Translations under genes and position numbers: made by a program
Shown: one piece after another, positions 8,260 to 17,013 of the stretch
Numbering within the stretch: the first letter of the stretch is position 1
Layout: each line of letters starts with the position of its first letter
Assembly (NCBI GenBank): GCA_018830485.1
Contig: JAHJRQ010000023.1
Location: 38,960 to 102,959 of the forward strand
DNA length: 64,000 nucleotides
Reading direction: 5' to 3'
DNA from: Pseudomonadota bacterium
GTDB lineage: Bacteria; Desulfobacterota; Desulfobulbia; Desulfobulbales; Desulfurivibrionaceae
The notes under the pieces: generated by a model
Told to the model about the DNA's origin: nothing
Databases searched by the model: none
Seen by the model: only the letters and a program-made list of their open reading frames with translations

Positions 8260-10353
8260 ATGTTTAAAAAAGTAACGATTGATCTGGGTGGACGCCCTCT
8301 CACCATTGAGACTGGACGCCTGGCAAAACAGGCAAACGGCACGGCTCTGGTAACTTACGGTGAAACCGTGGTGCTGGTTACCGCCACCGCAGCCAAGGAC
8401 CCCAAAGCGGAAATCGATTTTCTCCCTCTCACCGTGGAGTATCAGGAGCGGTTTTATGCGGTGGGCCGGATTCCGGGCAGCTTTTTCCGCCGGGAAATCG
8501 GCCGGCCCAGCGATAAGGAAACCCTTTCCGCCCGTTTCATCGACCGTCCCCTGCGACCCCTGTTTGTAAAAGGCTATCAGCATGAGACCCAGGTGATCGC
8601 CACGGTTCTTTCGGCCGATCAGCAGAACGACCCCGATGTGCTGGCCATGATCGGCGCTTCCTGCGCCCTGATTGTTTCCGACATCCCTTTCAATGCGCCG
8701 GTTGCCGGGGTAAAGGTGGGCTATGTCGATGGCAAGTATGTGCTCAATCCCAGTCCGGAAGAGTGGGAAAATTCCCGGTTGAACCTCATCGTGGCCGGAA
8801 CCAGGAATGCCGTGGTCATGGTCGAAGGCGGGGCGGACAGCCTCTCTGAAGCCGAGGTTCTTGAGGGTATCTTTTTCGGTCACCAGGCGCTGCAACCCAT
8901 TCTGGATATGCAGGAAGAGATGCGTGCCGCAGTGGGCAGGGCCAAGATGGCGGTTGCGCCGCCGGTGGTCAACGAGGCTTTGAAGGCCAAGGTGGCGGAG
9001 CTGGCCCGCGAAGGGATGCAGGCGGTCATTACCATGGCCGACAAGCAGGAGCGCAGCAATTTGTATCATCAGCTCCAGAAAGATGTCATTGCCGCCCTTG
9101 GCGATGAGTATGCCGATAGCCTCAAGGAGGCCAAGGAGCATCTCCATTCCCTGAATAAAACCATGATGCGCGACCGGATTGTCAAGGATCAGTGCCGGAT
9201 AGACGGCCGCCGTTTTGACGAGATTCGCCCCATCAATTGTGAAGTCGCGGCCCTGCCGAAAGTCCATGGCTCCGCGCTGTTTACCCGGGGCGAGACCCAG
9301 GTCATGGTTTCTGCCACCTTGGGCAGCGGCGATGATGAGCAGCGGGTTGAATCCCTCACTGGCATGTCCTTCAAGCGCTTCATGCTCCATTATAACTTTC
9401 CGCCCTATTGCGTGGGCGAGGTCCGTTTCATGCGCGGCCCCAGCCGCCGGGACATCGGGCATGGCGCCCTGGCCGAACGGGCCCTGGCTGCCGTGCTGCC
9501 CAAAACTGACGATTTTGCCTACACCATCCGCATCGTGTCCGAGGTCTTGGAGTCCAACGGCTCCTCCTCCATGGCCACGGTCTGCGGCGGCAGTCTCGCC
9601 CTGATGGATGCGGGCGTGCCGATCAAGAAGCCGGTTTCCGGCGTGGCCATGGGTTTGATCAAGGACGGCGAAACCATCGTCATCCTCTCGGACATCCTGG
9701 GTGATGAAGATCATCTCGGCGACATGGATTTTAAGGTCACCGGCACCGACGAGGGCATCACCGCCCTGCAGATGGATATCAAGATCGAAGGCGTCTCCAA
9801 GGAGATCATGACCAGCGCTCTGGCCCAGGCCAGGGGCGGCCGCCTCCATATCCTCGATAAAATGAAGATGGCCATCGAGCAGCCCAGGGCGGATGTGCCT
9901 GCGCATGCGCCCAAGATCTTCAGCCTGCAGATCAATCCCGACAAGATCCGTGATCTCATAGGCCCGGGCGGCAAGATGATCAAGTCGATCACCGCCGATT
10001 ACGGGATCAAGATGGATGTTGAGGATTCCGGCAAGGTAACGATTTTTGCGCCTAATGGCGAGGTTGCCCAGGCTGTTATCGCCAAGGTCAACGAGATCGC
10101 CGCTGATCCTGAAATCGGCCGGATCTACGACGGCGTTGTCCAGAAGATCCTCGATTTCGGCGCATTCGTGCAGATTATGCCGGGGGTTGACGGCTTGGTG
10201 CACATCTCCGAGCTTGACAGTAAGCGTGTCGAGAAGGTCACCGATGTTCTCAAGGAAGGCGACGAGGTCCGGGTCAAGGTTCTGGAGATCGACCAGCGGG
10301 GCAAGATCCGCCTGAGCCGTAAGGCTGTCCTGCAGGAGGAGTCGGGTTCCTGA
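8260..10353 (+). CDS. pnp: Polyribonucleotide nucleotidyltransferase (PNPase)
   Basis: A 697-aa phosphorolytic 3'-5' exoribonuclease and RNA-degradosome component. The start at 8260 (MFKKVTIDLGG) follows GAGGAGAG; the track's 8206 start adds 18 unrelated residues. Two RNase PH domains (about 10-230 and 310-540) flank a helical linker. KH (about 555-610, DLIGPGGKMIKSI) and S1 (about 620-690, YDGVVQKILDFGAFVQI) domains follow. FFRREIGRPSDKE and RGPSRRDIGHGALAERAL are family signatures. Confidence 0.98.
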   Translation: MFKKVTIDLGGRPLTIETGRLAKQANGTALVTYGETVVLVTATAAKDPKAEIDFLPLTVEYQERFYAVGRIPGSFFRREIGRPSDKETLSARFIDRPLRPLFVKGYQHETQVIATVLSADQQNDPDVLAMIGASCALIVSDIPFNAPVAGVKVGYVDGKYVLNPSPEEWENSRLNLIVAGTRNAVVMVEGGADSLSEAEVLEGIFFGHQALQPILDMQEEMRAAVGRAKMAVAPPVVNEALKAKVAELAREGMQAVITMADKQERSNLYHQLQKDVIAALGDEYADSLKEAKEHLHSLNKTMMRDRIVKDQCRIDGRRFDEIRPINCEVAALPKVHGSALFTRGETQVMVSATLGSGDDEQRVESLTGMSFKRFMLHYNFPPYCVGEVRFMRGPSRRDIGHGALAERALAAVLPKTDDFAYTIRIVSEVLESNGSSSMATVCGGSLALMDAGVPIKKPVSGVAMGLIKDGETIVILSDILGDEDHLGDMDFKVTGTDEGITALQMDIKIEGVSKEIMTSALAQARGGRLHILDKMKMAIEQPRADVPAHAPKIFSLQINPDKIRDLIGPGGKMIKSITADYGIKMDVEDSGKVTIFAPNGEVAQAVIAKVNEIAADPEIGRIYDGVVQKILDFGAFVQIMPGVDGLVHISELDSKRVEKVTDVLKEGDEVRVKVLEIDQRGKIRLSRKAVLQEESGS

Positions 10354-10387
10354 TCCATTGCCTTCGGGTACTGTTTTAGATTCTTCC

Positions 10388-10422
10388 AAGGGGAAGGAGG
10401 GCGCTGCCCTCTTTCCCCTTTT
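10388..10422 (+). terminator. Terminator between pnp and the M16 protease gene
   Basis: A 15-bp stem (AAGGGGAAGGAGGGC with GCCCTCTTTCCCCTT, one G-U pair) and 3-nt loop GCT, followed by a short T-run. It starts 35 bp after the pnp stop. Confidence 0.7.
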
Positions 10423-10453
10423 CCGTATCATCCTGTGACCAGTAGGGAAAACC

Positions 10454-11719
10454 GTGGCCAATAGCTACCAAAAAACCGTGCTCGACAACGGCATCCGGAT
10501 CATCACCGAAAAAATTCCCTCCCGCACGGTTTCCGCAGGGATCTGGGTGGATGTGGGCGCCCGCGACGAGCAGCCCGACAACAACGGCAGCGCCCACTTT
10601 GTCGAGCACATGCTCTTTAAGGGCACCCACAACCGGACGGCCCGGGAGATCGCCCAGGAACTCGACACCCTGGGCGGCATGTCCAACGCCTTTACCTCCG
10701 GCGAGACCACCTCCTATTACGCCACGGTCCTTGATGACCAGTTGGAACACCTCGTCGGTCTCATGGGGGATATCTTCCTGAACTCGTTTTTTGAGGAGGA
10801 AGAGGTGGTGCGCGAACGGGAGGTCGTGCTCCAGGAAATATCCATGGTGGAAGACACCCCGGATGACCGGATCCATGAGCTGTTCACCGGCAATCTGTGG
10901 GGCGAGCACCCCCTCGGGTATACGGTGCTCGGACGGCGGGAGGTGGTGGCAGCCATGGATTCCAACGGTCTGCGGGAGTATATGCGGAGCCAGTACACGC
11001 CAGGGAGGATCGTCATCGCCGCCTCGGGCAATGTGGAGCACGAGAAGTTCTGCCGTCTCTGGCAGAAGCAGATGGGCGCCTTGGCCGATACCGGCACAAG
11101 CCTTCGCCGGCAGCCGCCCAGCGCGCTTGCGCCGGTGCGCAGGCTCTATAAGAAAAGCCTGGAGCAGGCGCATCTGGTGCTTGGCACCTACGGCCTGCCC
11201 ATTGTGGCGCCCGAGCGGTATACCCTCTATCTGCTGCATGTTCTCCTCGGCGGCAACATGAGCTCCCGCCTTTTCCAGGAGGTCCGTGAGAAAGAGGGGC
11301 TGGCCTATTCCATCTATTCCTATCTTTCCTCCTTCACCGACAGCGGCTATCTCGGGGTGTACATGGGAGTCGATCCGGCGGTGGTGAACAAAGCCATGGC
11401 GGTGGTGGCCAGGGAAATACAAGGGTTGCGCCAGGGGAGTGTTTCAAGCGAGTTGCTGGACAGGGCCAAGGATTACGCCAAGGCCGGGATTTACCTTTCC
11501 GCCGAGAACATGGAATCCCGCATGACCAGAATCGCCAGAAATGAGCTGACCTTTGGCCGTTATATCCCCTTTGACGAGGTCGCCGCAGGGTTTGACCGAG
11601 TGCGGCAAGAGGATATTGGCGACCTGGCCGTGCAACTTTTCAGCCAGCCGTTGTTCGCCACTGTTCTTGGCCCGGTAAAGGCAAAGGATATTGACTGGCG
11701 CCCCCTTGATTTGGAGTAA
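10454..11719 (+). CDS. M16 family zinc metallopeptidase (PqqL/MPP beta-like)
   Basis: A 421-aa protease with a GTG start. The inverted zinc motif HXXEH reads HFVEH (about residues 50-54) and is followed about 75 residues later by the acidic ligand region EVVLQEISM. The C-terminal M16 domain includes QAHLVLGTYG and LGGNMSSRLFQEVREKEGLAYSIYS. No signal peptide is evident. Genes of this kind often follow pnp in bacteria (YmxG-like). The stop codon TAA is also the first three bases of the downstream palindromic repeat. Confidence 0.92.
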   Translation: MANSYQKTVLDNGIRIITEKIPSRTVSAGIWVDVGARDEQPDNNGSAHFVEHMLFKGTHNRTAREIAQELDTLGGMSNAFTSGETTSYYATVLDDQLEHLVGLMGDIFLNSFFEEEEVVREREVVLQEISMVEDTPDDRIHELFTGNLWGEHPLGYTVLGRREVVAAMDSNGLREYMRSQYTPGRIVIAASGNVEHEKFCRLWQKQMGALADTGTSLRRQPPSALAPVRRLYKKSLEQAHLVLGTYGLPIVAPERYTLYLLHVLLGGNMSSRLFQEVREKEGLAYSIYSYLSSFTDSGYLGVYMGVDPAVVNKAMAVVAREIQGLRQGSVSSELLDRAKDYAKAGIYLSAENMESRMTRIARNELTFGRYIPFDEVAAGFDRVRQEDIGDLAVQLFSQPLFATVLGPVKAKDIDWRPLDLE

Positions 11720-11820
11720 CCGTTCAGCAGCACCGCATCTGCTTTGTCATCGGTCTGCTCATGTGCAGTAGCACACTTCGCAGACCTCTTCCTCGCATCT
11801 GCGGCACTGCTGAACGGTTA
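11717..11820. repeat. Palindromic intergenic repeat, copy A (104 bp)
   Basis: Bounded by a perfect 14-bp inverted repeat, TAACCGTTCAGCAG at the left and its complement at the right. Inside is a nested hairpin: GGTCTGC pairs with GCAGACC around TGTGC-AGTA-GCACA. Related copies lie at 46091-46231 and 52258-52385. The left end supplies the stop codon of the M16 gene. Confidence 0.85.
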
Positions 11821-11865
11821 CATGTTTCCCCCTTTTTGGTAACTGGTTACGATCTGGAGTAGAAG

Positions 11866-12339
11866 ATGACCGAAACACATACTCTTCAATTGTCCTGGCT
11901 CGATCCGGCAATGCATGCTGATCTGCCCTTGCCTGCCTATCATTCCGAACTGGCCGCAGGCATGGATGTGGCCGCCGCCGTGGTTGAGCCGGTGGTGATA
12001 GCACCTGGCGAGATTCGTTTGCTGCCCTCCGGCTTTGCCGTGGCCCTGGCCGCTGGCTATGAGTTGCAGGTGCGGCCCCGCAGCGGGCTGGCCATCAAGC
12101 ACGGGATCACCGTGGTCAACAGCCCCGGCACCATTGATGCCGATTACCGGGGCGAGGTGAAGATCGGGTTGATCAACCTGGGGCGCGAGCCGTTCACCAT
12201 CCGACGGGGCGACCGGATCGCCCAACTGGTGCTGGCTCCGGTCTGCCGGGCCACGGTGATCGCGGTGGACAGGCTTGACGAAACCCTCCGTCAGGACGGC
12301 GGGTTCGGTCATACGGGCCTGGGGCAGGTAAAAGGCTAA
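11866..12339 (+). CDS. dut: dUTP diphosphatase
   Basis: A 157-aa trimeric dUTPase that hydrolyses dUTP to dUMP, keeping uracil out of DNA and feeding dTMP synthesis. The motifs are in order: AGMDVAA (1), [11 protein letters not shown] (2), [11 protein letters not shown] (3), [10 protein letters not shown] (4) and GGFGHTG (5; most family members have S where H is here). The N-terminus [14 protein letters not shown] is slightly longer than in E. coli. The stop codon lies within a long inverted repeat. Confidence 0.96.
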   Translation: MTETHTLQLSWLDPAMHADLPLPAYHSELAAGMDVAAAVVEPVVIAPGEIRLLPSGFAVALAAGYELQVRPRSGLAIKHGITVVNSPGTIDADYRGEVKIGLINLGREPFTIRRGDRIAQLVLAPVCRATVIAVDRLDETLRQDGGFGHTGLGQVKG

Positions 12340-12378
12340 AGGGGCAAGGAGAAAGGGTCATGCCCTTTAGCCTTTTAC
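12328..12378 (+). repeat. 18-bp inverted repeat overlapping the dut stop (likely terminator)
   Basis: GTAAAAGGCTAAAGGGGCA (12328-12346) pairs with TGCCCTTTAGCCTTTTAC (12361-12378) with a single bulged G and a 14-nt loop. A T-rich stretch (CCTTTTTTGG) follows a few bases later. It probably ends dut transcription; the next gene starts at 12402. Confidence 0.65.
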
Positions 12379-12401
12379 TTGTAACCTTTTTTGGGTGATC
12401 C

Positions 12402-13205
12402 ATGCGACTTTGTGTACTTGGGAGCGGCAGCAAGGGTAATGCGACCTTTGTCGAGTCCGGCCAGACGCGGCTTTTGATCGACGCCGGGTTTTCCGGCAAG
12501 GAGATCGAGCACCGTCTGGCCGGAATCGGGGTTGGCGCGGAAACCCTCTCCGGCATCCTCATTACCCACGAGCACACCGACCATATCAAAGGCGCGGCGA
12601 TCCTCTCCCGCCGTTTTCGCTTGCCGGTATTTATCAATGAAGCAACCCTGGCCGCAGCCGGGCCGGTTCTGAATAACCTCCACCAATGCCAATCCTTTGT
12701 CACGGGGCAGACCTTCGTCTTTCAGGATTTTCAGATCCACCCCTACGCGATCTCCCATGATACCGTCGATCCCGTCGGTTTTCTCCTCAACAATGGCCGG
12801 GTGCTCATGGGGTACTGCACCGATACCGGGGTGGTGTCCAAACTGATGCAGCATCGCTTGAGCAATTGCCATGGGTTGGTGCTCGAATGCAACCACGACC
12901 CGGAGCTGTTGCGCAACGGACCCTATCCCCCATCCCTGCAACAGCGAGTGCGCGGCAAGAGCGGGCATTTGGCCAATGAAGACGCGGCCGGGTTTTTGAG
13001 CGATATCCTCCACGACGGCCTGGAGCATGTGGTCCTGTCCCACCTCAGCGAAACCAACAACCGGCCGCATCTTGCCGAGAAAGCGGTGACTGTGGTTCTC
13101 GAAACCCTGCGCAGCCAACGGGGCGGGTGCCCGGTGCCCGTGATCTCCCTTGCCCATCAGGATCGAGTCGGGGAGGTGGTTACTCTGCGAGGCAGCGAGG
13201 GGTGA
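12402..13205 (+). CDS. MBL-fold metallo-hydrolase, WalJ/YycJ-like
   Basis: A 267-aa metallo-beta-lactamase fold enzyme. The N-terminus MRLCVLGSGSKGNATFVE and the zinc motif THEHTDHIKG (about residues 56-65) are characteristic of the WalJ/YycJ group. Later metal ligands appear in YCTDTGVV and LECNHD, and HLSETNN near the C-terminus. The group is thought to contain nucleases linked to DNA replication/repair in Firmicutes, but the substrate here is not determined. The stop overlaps the next ATG (TGATG). Confidence 0.85.
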   Translation: MRLCVLGSGSKGNATFVESGQTRLLIDAGFSGKEIEHRLAGIGVGAETLSGILITHEHTDHIKGAAILSRRFRLPVFINEATLAAAGPVLNNLHQCQSFVTGQTFVFQDFQIHPYAISHDTVDPVGFLLNNGRVLMGYCTDTGVVSKLMQHRLSNCHGLVLECNHDPELLRNGPYPPSLQQRVRGKSGHLANEDAAGFLSDILHDGLEHVVLSHLSETNNRPHLAEKAVTVVLETLRSQRGGCPVPVISLAHQDRVGEVVTLRGSEG

Positions 13206-13984
13206 TGGTGGTTACGAAACGCTACCCGTGGCGGCTCGGCGCAACCTCCTGTGTGCTGCCTGCGGATATCATGACCAATGTCCGGCGGTTGGCGCCCCTG
13301 GTGGACGATGTCCAGTTGCTCTTTTTTGAAAGCGCGGCCAAAAGCCGTATGCCCCAGCCTCTGCATGTGCAGGTGTTGCGCGGGTTTGCCGAGGAACACA
13401 GCCTCACCTATACGGCGCATCTGCCAACCGACCTTGCCTTGGGCGCGGCGAATCGAGCGCAGCGGCAGGAGGGGATCGGCGAGATCCTCCGGCTTATGGC
13501 GCAGTTGGCCCCCCTTGCACCGCTGAGTTTTGACCTGCATCTGGTCCGGGAACCGGACTTGCCCGAGGCTGCCTGGCTTGATAATCTGGCTGCCAGCCTT
13601 CGGGAATTGGCGGAGGCTTTGGGCGACGAGAAAAGGCTGGTTGGTGTCGAAAATATCGAGTATCCCTTCGGGTTGGTGGCCCATTTGGTTGCGGAACATG
13701 GATTTGGCATCTGCCTTGATCTCGGGCACCTGGTCCATTACGACCATGATTTGGGAGAAGGCCTGGCCATGCTGCCCCGGGCGCGGCATTTGCACTACCA
13801 CGGGGTTCGGGATGGTAAGGATCATCAGGGGCTGCATGATGCGGAACAGGCCGGGATGCTGGGTCAGCGGCTGGCCCAGGTTGGGTATGACGGAGTGGTC
13901 ACCCTGGAGATGTACAGCCTGGAAAAACTAAAGGCTTCGCTGGCGCTTCTGGATATAGCGTGGCAGCCTTTTGTCGGAAAATAA
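13205..13984 (+). CDS. cbiR: Cobamide remodelling phosphodiesterase CbiR (TIM-barrel)
   Basis: About 259 aa from the ATG at 13205 (MVVTKRYPWRLG); the longer track start at 13127 lies inside the previous gene. The fold pattern is an AP-endonuclease-2-like/sugar isomerase TIM barrel: YTAHLPTDL, LSFDLHLV, GVENIEY, ICLDLGHLVHYDHD, HLHYHGVRDGKDHQGL and VTLEMYS, with His/Glu/Asp metal ligands at strand ends. CbiR, described in Akkermansia muciniphila, opens the nucleotide loop of salvaged cobamides so the lower ligand can be exchanged. The neighbours cobT and cobS supply the re-assembly steps, which strongly supports this call over a generic TIM-barrel protein. Confidence 0.85.
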   Translation: MVVTKRYPWRLGATSCVLPADIMTNVRRLAPLVDDVQLLFFESAAKSRMPQPLHVQVLRGFAEEHSLTYTAHLPTDLALGAANRAQRQEGIGEILRLMAQLAPLAPLSFDLHLVREPDLPEAAWLDNLAASLRELAEALGDEKRLVGVENIEYPFGLVAHLVAEHGFGICLDLGHLVHYDHDLGEGLAMLPRARHLHYHGVRDGKDHQGLHDAEQAGMLGQRLAQVGYDGVVTLEMYSLEKLKASLALLDIAWQPFVGK

Positions 13985-13988
13985 TCCT

Positions 13989-14006
13989 GCCGCCGCAATC
14001 GGCGGC
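13989..14006 (+). other. Small intercistronic hairpin before cobT
   Basis: GCCGCCG-CAAT-CGGCGGC forms a perfect 7-bp stem in the 45-bp cbiR-cobT gap. It has no T-run and is followed by the cobT ribosome-binding site (GAAGGAG). No cobalamin riboswitch is present in this gap. Confidence 0.45.
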
Positions 14007-14029
14007 TAAGGCTTGAAGGAGAAGAGAAC

Positions 14030-15094
14030 ATGATCCGGACACCAGAAGAATTGCAGGCTGCCTGCGCGGCCATTGTGCCTGCCAGCAAGGATGTCTTGGC
14101 TCAGGCCCAGGCCAGGCTTGACAACCTGACCAAGCCCCAGGGCAGCCTGGGCAAGCTGGAGATGCTGGCGGCCAGAACCTGCGCCATGCGGAGAACCATT
14201 GCGGCCAAGGTTGAGAAGAAGGTCATCCTCACCTTTGCCGGGGACCACGGCGTGGTGGCCGAGGGGATCAGCGCTTTCCCCCAGGAGGTGACCCCGCAGA
14301 TGGTATTGAATTTCCTGGCCGGTGGCGCGGGGGTTAACGTGCTGGCCCGGCATGTGGGGGCCGAGGTGCGGGTGGTTGATGTGGGCGTGGCCGTTCCGGT
14401 TGAGGCCGAGGGATTGCACCAATGCAAGGTCCGGCCCGGCACCGACAACATGAGCAAGGGGCCGGCCATGAGCATCGATGAAGCCCTGGCTGCCATCGGG
14501 GTCGGCATGGCCATGGCCCGCGAGGCCATCGAGGACGGGGCCGAGATCCTGGGCACCGGCGATATGGGCATCGGCAACACCACCCCGTCCGCCGCGCTCT
14601 TTGCCGCATTGCTGCCTGCCAAGGTATCCGATGTGACAGGCAGGGGCACCGGCATCAATGACGCAACGCTACAGCACAAGATCGCGGTGATCGAGCAGGC
14701 CCTGAGCGTGAACCAAAAGCGGCTGGATTCTCCCCTTGGCGCCTTGGCCGCAGTGGGCGGCCTTGAGATCGGCGCCATCTGCGGCTGTATTTTGCAGGCG
14801 GCGATCTGCAAGATTCCGGTGGTGGTGGATGGCTTTATCTCCAGCGCCGGAGCCCTGGTTGCTCTGCGGCTTGCTCCCCATGTTCTGGATTACTGCTTTT
14901 TCAGCCACATGTCGGCGGAGCAGGGCCACAAAATCTTTTTTGAGAAGATGGACCTGAGCCCCCTGCTGCACCTTGACCTGCGCCTTGGCGAGGGAACCGG
15001 CGCGGCCCTGACCATGAACCTGGTGGAGGCGGGGCTCAAGATCATGAACGAGATGGCCACCTTCGGCGAGGCCGGGGTGAGCGAGGCTGGTTGA
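14030..15094 (+). CDS. cobT: Nicotinate-nucleotide--dimethylbenzimidazole phosphoribosyltransferase
   Basis: A 354-aa enzyme that activates the lower-ligand base (5,6-dimethylbenzimidazole or analogues) to its alpha-riboside phosphate. The motifs [35 protein letters not shown] and [16 protein letters not shown] are diagnostic. The last Glu-containing segment near 310-330 ([17 protein letters not shown]) carries the catalytic region. A good GAAGGAG precedes the ATG. It lies between cbiR and cobS, and its stop overlaps the cobS start. Confidence 0.97.
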   Translation: MIRTPEELQAACAAIVPASKDVLAQAQARLDNLTKPQGSLGKLEMLAARTCAMRRTIAAKVEKKVILTFAGDHGVVAEGISAFPQEVTPQMVLNFLAGGAGVNVLARHVGAEVRVVDVGVAVPVEAEGLHQCKVRPGTDNMSKGPAMSIDEALAAIGVGMAMAREAIEDGAEILGTGDMGIGNTTPSAALFAALLPAKVSDVTGRGTGINDATLQHKIAVIEQALSVNQKRLDSPLGALAAVGGLEIGAICGCILQAAICKIPVVVDGFISSAGALVALRLAPHVLDYCFFSHMSAEQGHKIFFEKMDLSPLLHLDLRLGEGTGAALTMNLVEAGLKIMNEMATFGEAGVSEAG

Positions 15095-15858
15095 AGACCA
15101 TGCTGCTGACCGCCAAGATTGCCATCGCCTTTCTCACCATTCTGCCCGTGCGGTTGCCTGCGGAGTTGCCCGTTGACGGGCTCAAGCGGAGCGCCGGATT
15201 TTTTCCCCTGGTCGGCTGGCTGATCGGTGGGTTTCTGGCTGGGGGTGCCTGGATATGTGTCCAGGCCGGGCTTCCCCCCATGGTGAGCGCAGTGTTGCTG
15301 GTGATCCTTGGTGCCTGGTTGACCAGGGGGTTGCACCTCGATGGCTTGGCTGATCTGCTCGATGGCCTGGGCGGTGGGCAGACCCCGGAGCGACGCTTGG
15401 CGATTATGAAGGATTCGGCCACCGGCGCCTTTGGGGTGATTGGTCTGGTTGTGCTGCTTGTCCTCAAGGTTGCCTGCCTTGCCTCACTTTTGGCCAACGG
15501 CGAGGCATCTCTTTTCTTCGCCTTGTTCGCCGTGCCCGTGGCGGCCCGCTGGGCCATGGCCACCCTGGCGTGCGGCGTGCAATACCCGCGGGCCACCGGC
15601 ACCGGCCACGCCTTTGTCGGCAAGGTTGGCTTGAGAGAACTGGCTATCGGTGGGTTCCTGCTGGCGCCGCTCATCTGGTGGAACTGGTCGGCTGGGTTGA
15701 TTCTCCTCGGCGCCGCATTGCTACCGACCATCTGGCTCCGGTTCAAGACGACCAGAGCACTGGGCGGGGTCACCGGCGATGTGCTGGGTGCTTCCTGTGA
15801 ATTGGGCGAGGCCTGCGGCTGGCTGGCTGCGGTGGTGTTGTTCGTCGCAGCCAACTGA
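15091..15858 (+). CDS. cobS: Adenosylcobinamide-GDP ribazoletransferase (cobalamin synthase)
   Basis: A 255-aa integral membrane enzyme that joins adenosylcobinamide-GDP to alpha-ribazole (phosphate), the last step of cobamide assembly. The family N-terminus [10 protein letters not shown] is followed by several hydrophobic helices and the DGLADLLDG motif (about residues 85-93). The start is probably TTG at 15091, which is better spaced from GAGG than the ATG at 15100, and overlaps the cobT stop. With cbiR and cobT it forms a compact remodelling unit. Confidence 0.95.
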   Translation: MKTMLLTAKIAIAFLTILPVRLPAELPVDGLKRSAGFFPLVGWLIGGFLAGGAWICVQAGLPPMVSAVLLVILGAWLTRGLHLDGLADLLDGLGGGQTPERRLAIMKDSATGAFGVIGLVVLLVLKVACLASLLANGEASLFFALFAVPVAARWAMATLACGVQYPRATGTGHAFVGKVGLRELAIGGFLLAPLIWWNWSAGLILLGAALLPTIWLRFKTTRALGGVTGDVLGASCELGEACGWLAAVVLFVAAN

Positions 15859-15964
15859 TTTTGAGGGGTTGTCGCGTCGTGTGTAAAAGAGGCTGGATAA
15901 GAGCATAAGTCACTAAAGCAGCACCTCCCCCTGGTTTTTCCCTCCCGTTAAAATTCCGGTTGCT

Positions 15965-16564
15965 CTATGAACGGACAAAGGTCAAGAGCGGCCGGTAATT
16001 GTGCCGGTCGGCGGCACGCAGTGCGTTGATATGCTGGGTTCGGCAATCTCCGGCATTGACCAGATTGCCGCGTCCCCAGGTAAACCGTGACTGCTTGAGC
16101 AGATGCACCAGCAGGATATCGGTCATCAGCCGGGCATGGCGGCCATTGCCGTTGGCAAAGGGATGGATTGCCGTAAGCCGGTGATGGAAACGAACGGCTA
16201 TCTCGCCGGGAGTATAGGTTCCCTGCTCAATCCAGGTGGCGCAATCGGCGCAAAGGGTTCTCAGCTCCGTGGCTATCTGCCAGGCGGGCAGACCGATATT
16301 CTTTCCCGTGCTCCGGTAAGATCCCGCCCAACGCCAGACATGGCCGAACATCCGTTTGTGCAGCCGTTTGATAAAACCATCGCTGAGAATATCAGGTTGG
16401 GCGCGGCGGAAACCCCATGCCTCGGCCTCGGCGATGTTATCCTGTTCCCGGCGGTCCAGCTCGTCCCGGGTGGTGATGTGGGTGAGGCGAAGCCCCTCCG
16501 CTTCATCGGGATCAAAGGGGGTTGCTCCCTCCGGGGCATCGGATTTCAAGGCTTTGAATCCCAA
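15965..16564 (-). CDS. Fic-domain protein, mobile mystery protein B family
   Basis: A 199-aa Fic protein, predicted to transfer AMP or a related group to target proteins. The core motif HPFANGNGRHAR (about residues 134-145) is intact, with the catalytic His and phosphate-binding GNGR. The N-terminal GATPFDPDEAEGL and LHKRMFGHVWRWAG match the 'mobile mystery protein B' family. The start overlaps the stop end of the upstream XRE gene by 19 bp, so the two are co-translated. Such pairs behave like toxin-antitoxin or accessory regulatory modules; that role is inferred. Confidence 0.88.
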   Translation of the reverse strand: MGFKALKSDAPEGATPFDPDEAEGLRLTHITTRDELDRREQDNIAEAEAWGFRRAQPDILSDGFIKRLHKRMFGHVWRWAGSYRSTGKNIGLPAWQIATELRTLCADCATWIEQGTYTPGEIAVRFHHRLTAIHPFANGNGRHARLMTDILLVHLLKQSRFTWGRGNLVNAGDCRTQHINALRAADRHNYRPLLTFVRS

Positions 16565-17013
16565 AGATCGGTAGGCGTCTCGCGCACCAACTCGTTAATT
16601 GCAGCCTCCAAAGAGTCTTGTTGTTCCTCGGCGGAAAGTCCCTGTGCCTCAAGAAGCATGGAGTGGGATACCCGTTGCAGCCGTTCTGTCGCCACCAGCC
16701 GAGCCTGGGTTTTTATGGTGTCTTCCAGCGAAGAGCGGGGGACAAGGGCATAGACAAAAGTGCAATCCAGTGCCTCGGCCACCTGGCGCATGGTTCTGAG
16801 CGTCACCCCGCCAGATGGTTCGTTCTGCTCCAATTTGTGAACGCGGGGCTGGGAAACCTTGAGTCGAGAGGCCAACTGCCTGCCGGACATGCCCAACGCC
16901 TCGCGCACAGCCCGTATCCATCCCTTTACCGGAGGCTGTACGCTCTTTGCGGCAGCAAACAGAGACAAGGTGGTGTCGAGTTGCCGTCGGACTGTCTGTT
17001 TGTATCTCGGCAT
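16546..17013 (-). CDS. XRE-family HTH protein, mobile mystery protein A family
   Basis: A 155-aa protein with a helix-turn-helix (about residues 33-90: MSGRQLASRLKVSQPRVHKLEQNEPSGGVTLRTMRQVAEALDCTFVYALVP, read in segments). The N-terminal basic region PRYKQTVRRQLD and the C-terminal acidic tail match the 'mobile mystery protein A' family, always found with the Fic partner encoded next. It probably represses its own AT-rich promoter and may restrain the Fic protein. Confidence 0.88.
   Translation of the reverse strand: MPRYKQTVRRQLDTTLSLFAAAKSVQPPVKGWIRAVREALGMSGRQLASRLKVSQPRVHKLEQNEPSGGVTLRTMRQVAEALDCTFVYALVPRSSLEDTIKTQARLVATERLQRVSHSMLLEAQGLSAEEQQDSLEAAINELVRETPTDLWDSKP

Noticed and set aside
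11759-12004. Minus-strand ORF with a Cys-rich end (CRRCEEEVCEVCYCT), repeated in copies A, B and C
   Set aside because: The Cys-rich reading comes from the palindromic repeat and its frames are not kept with a common start. RNA/DNA structure explains the conservation better than a peptide.
13985-14029. Cobalamin riboswitch before cobT
   Set aside because: The gap is only 45 bp and holds a simple hairpin. No B12-box-like sequence was seen.
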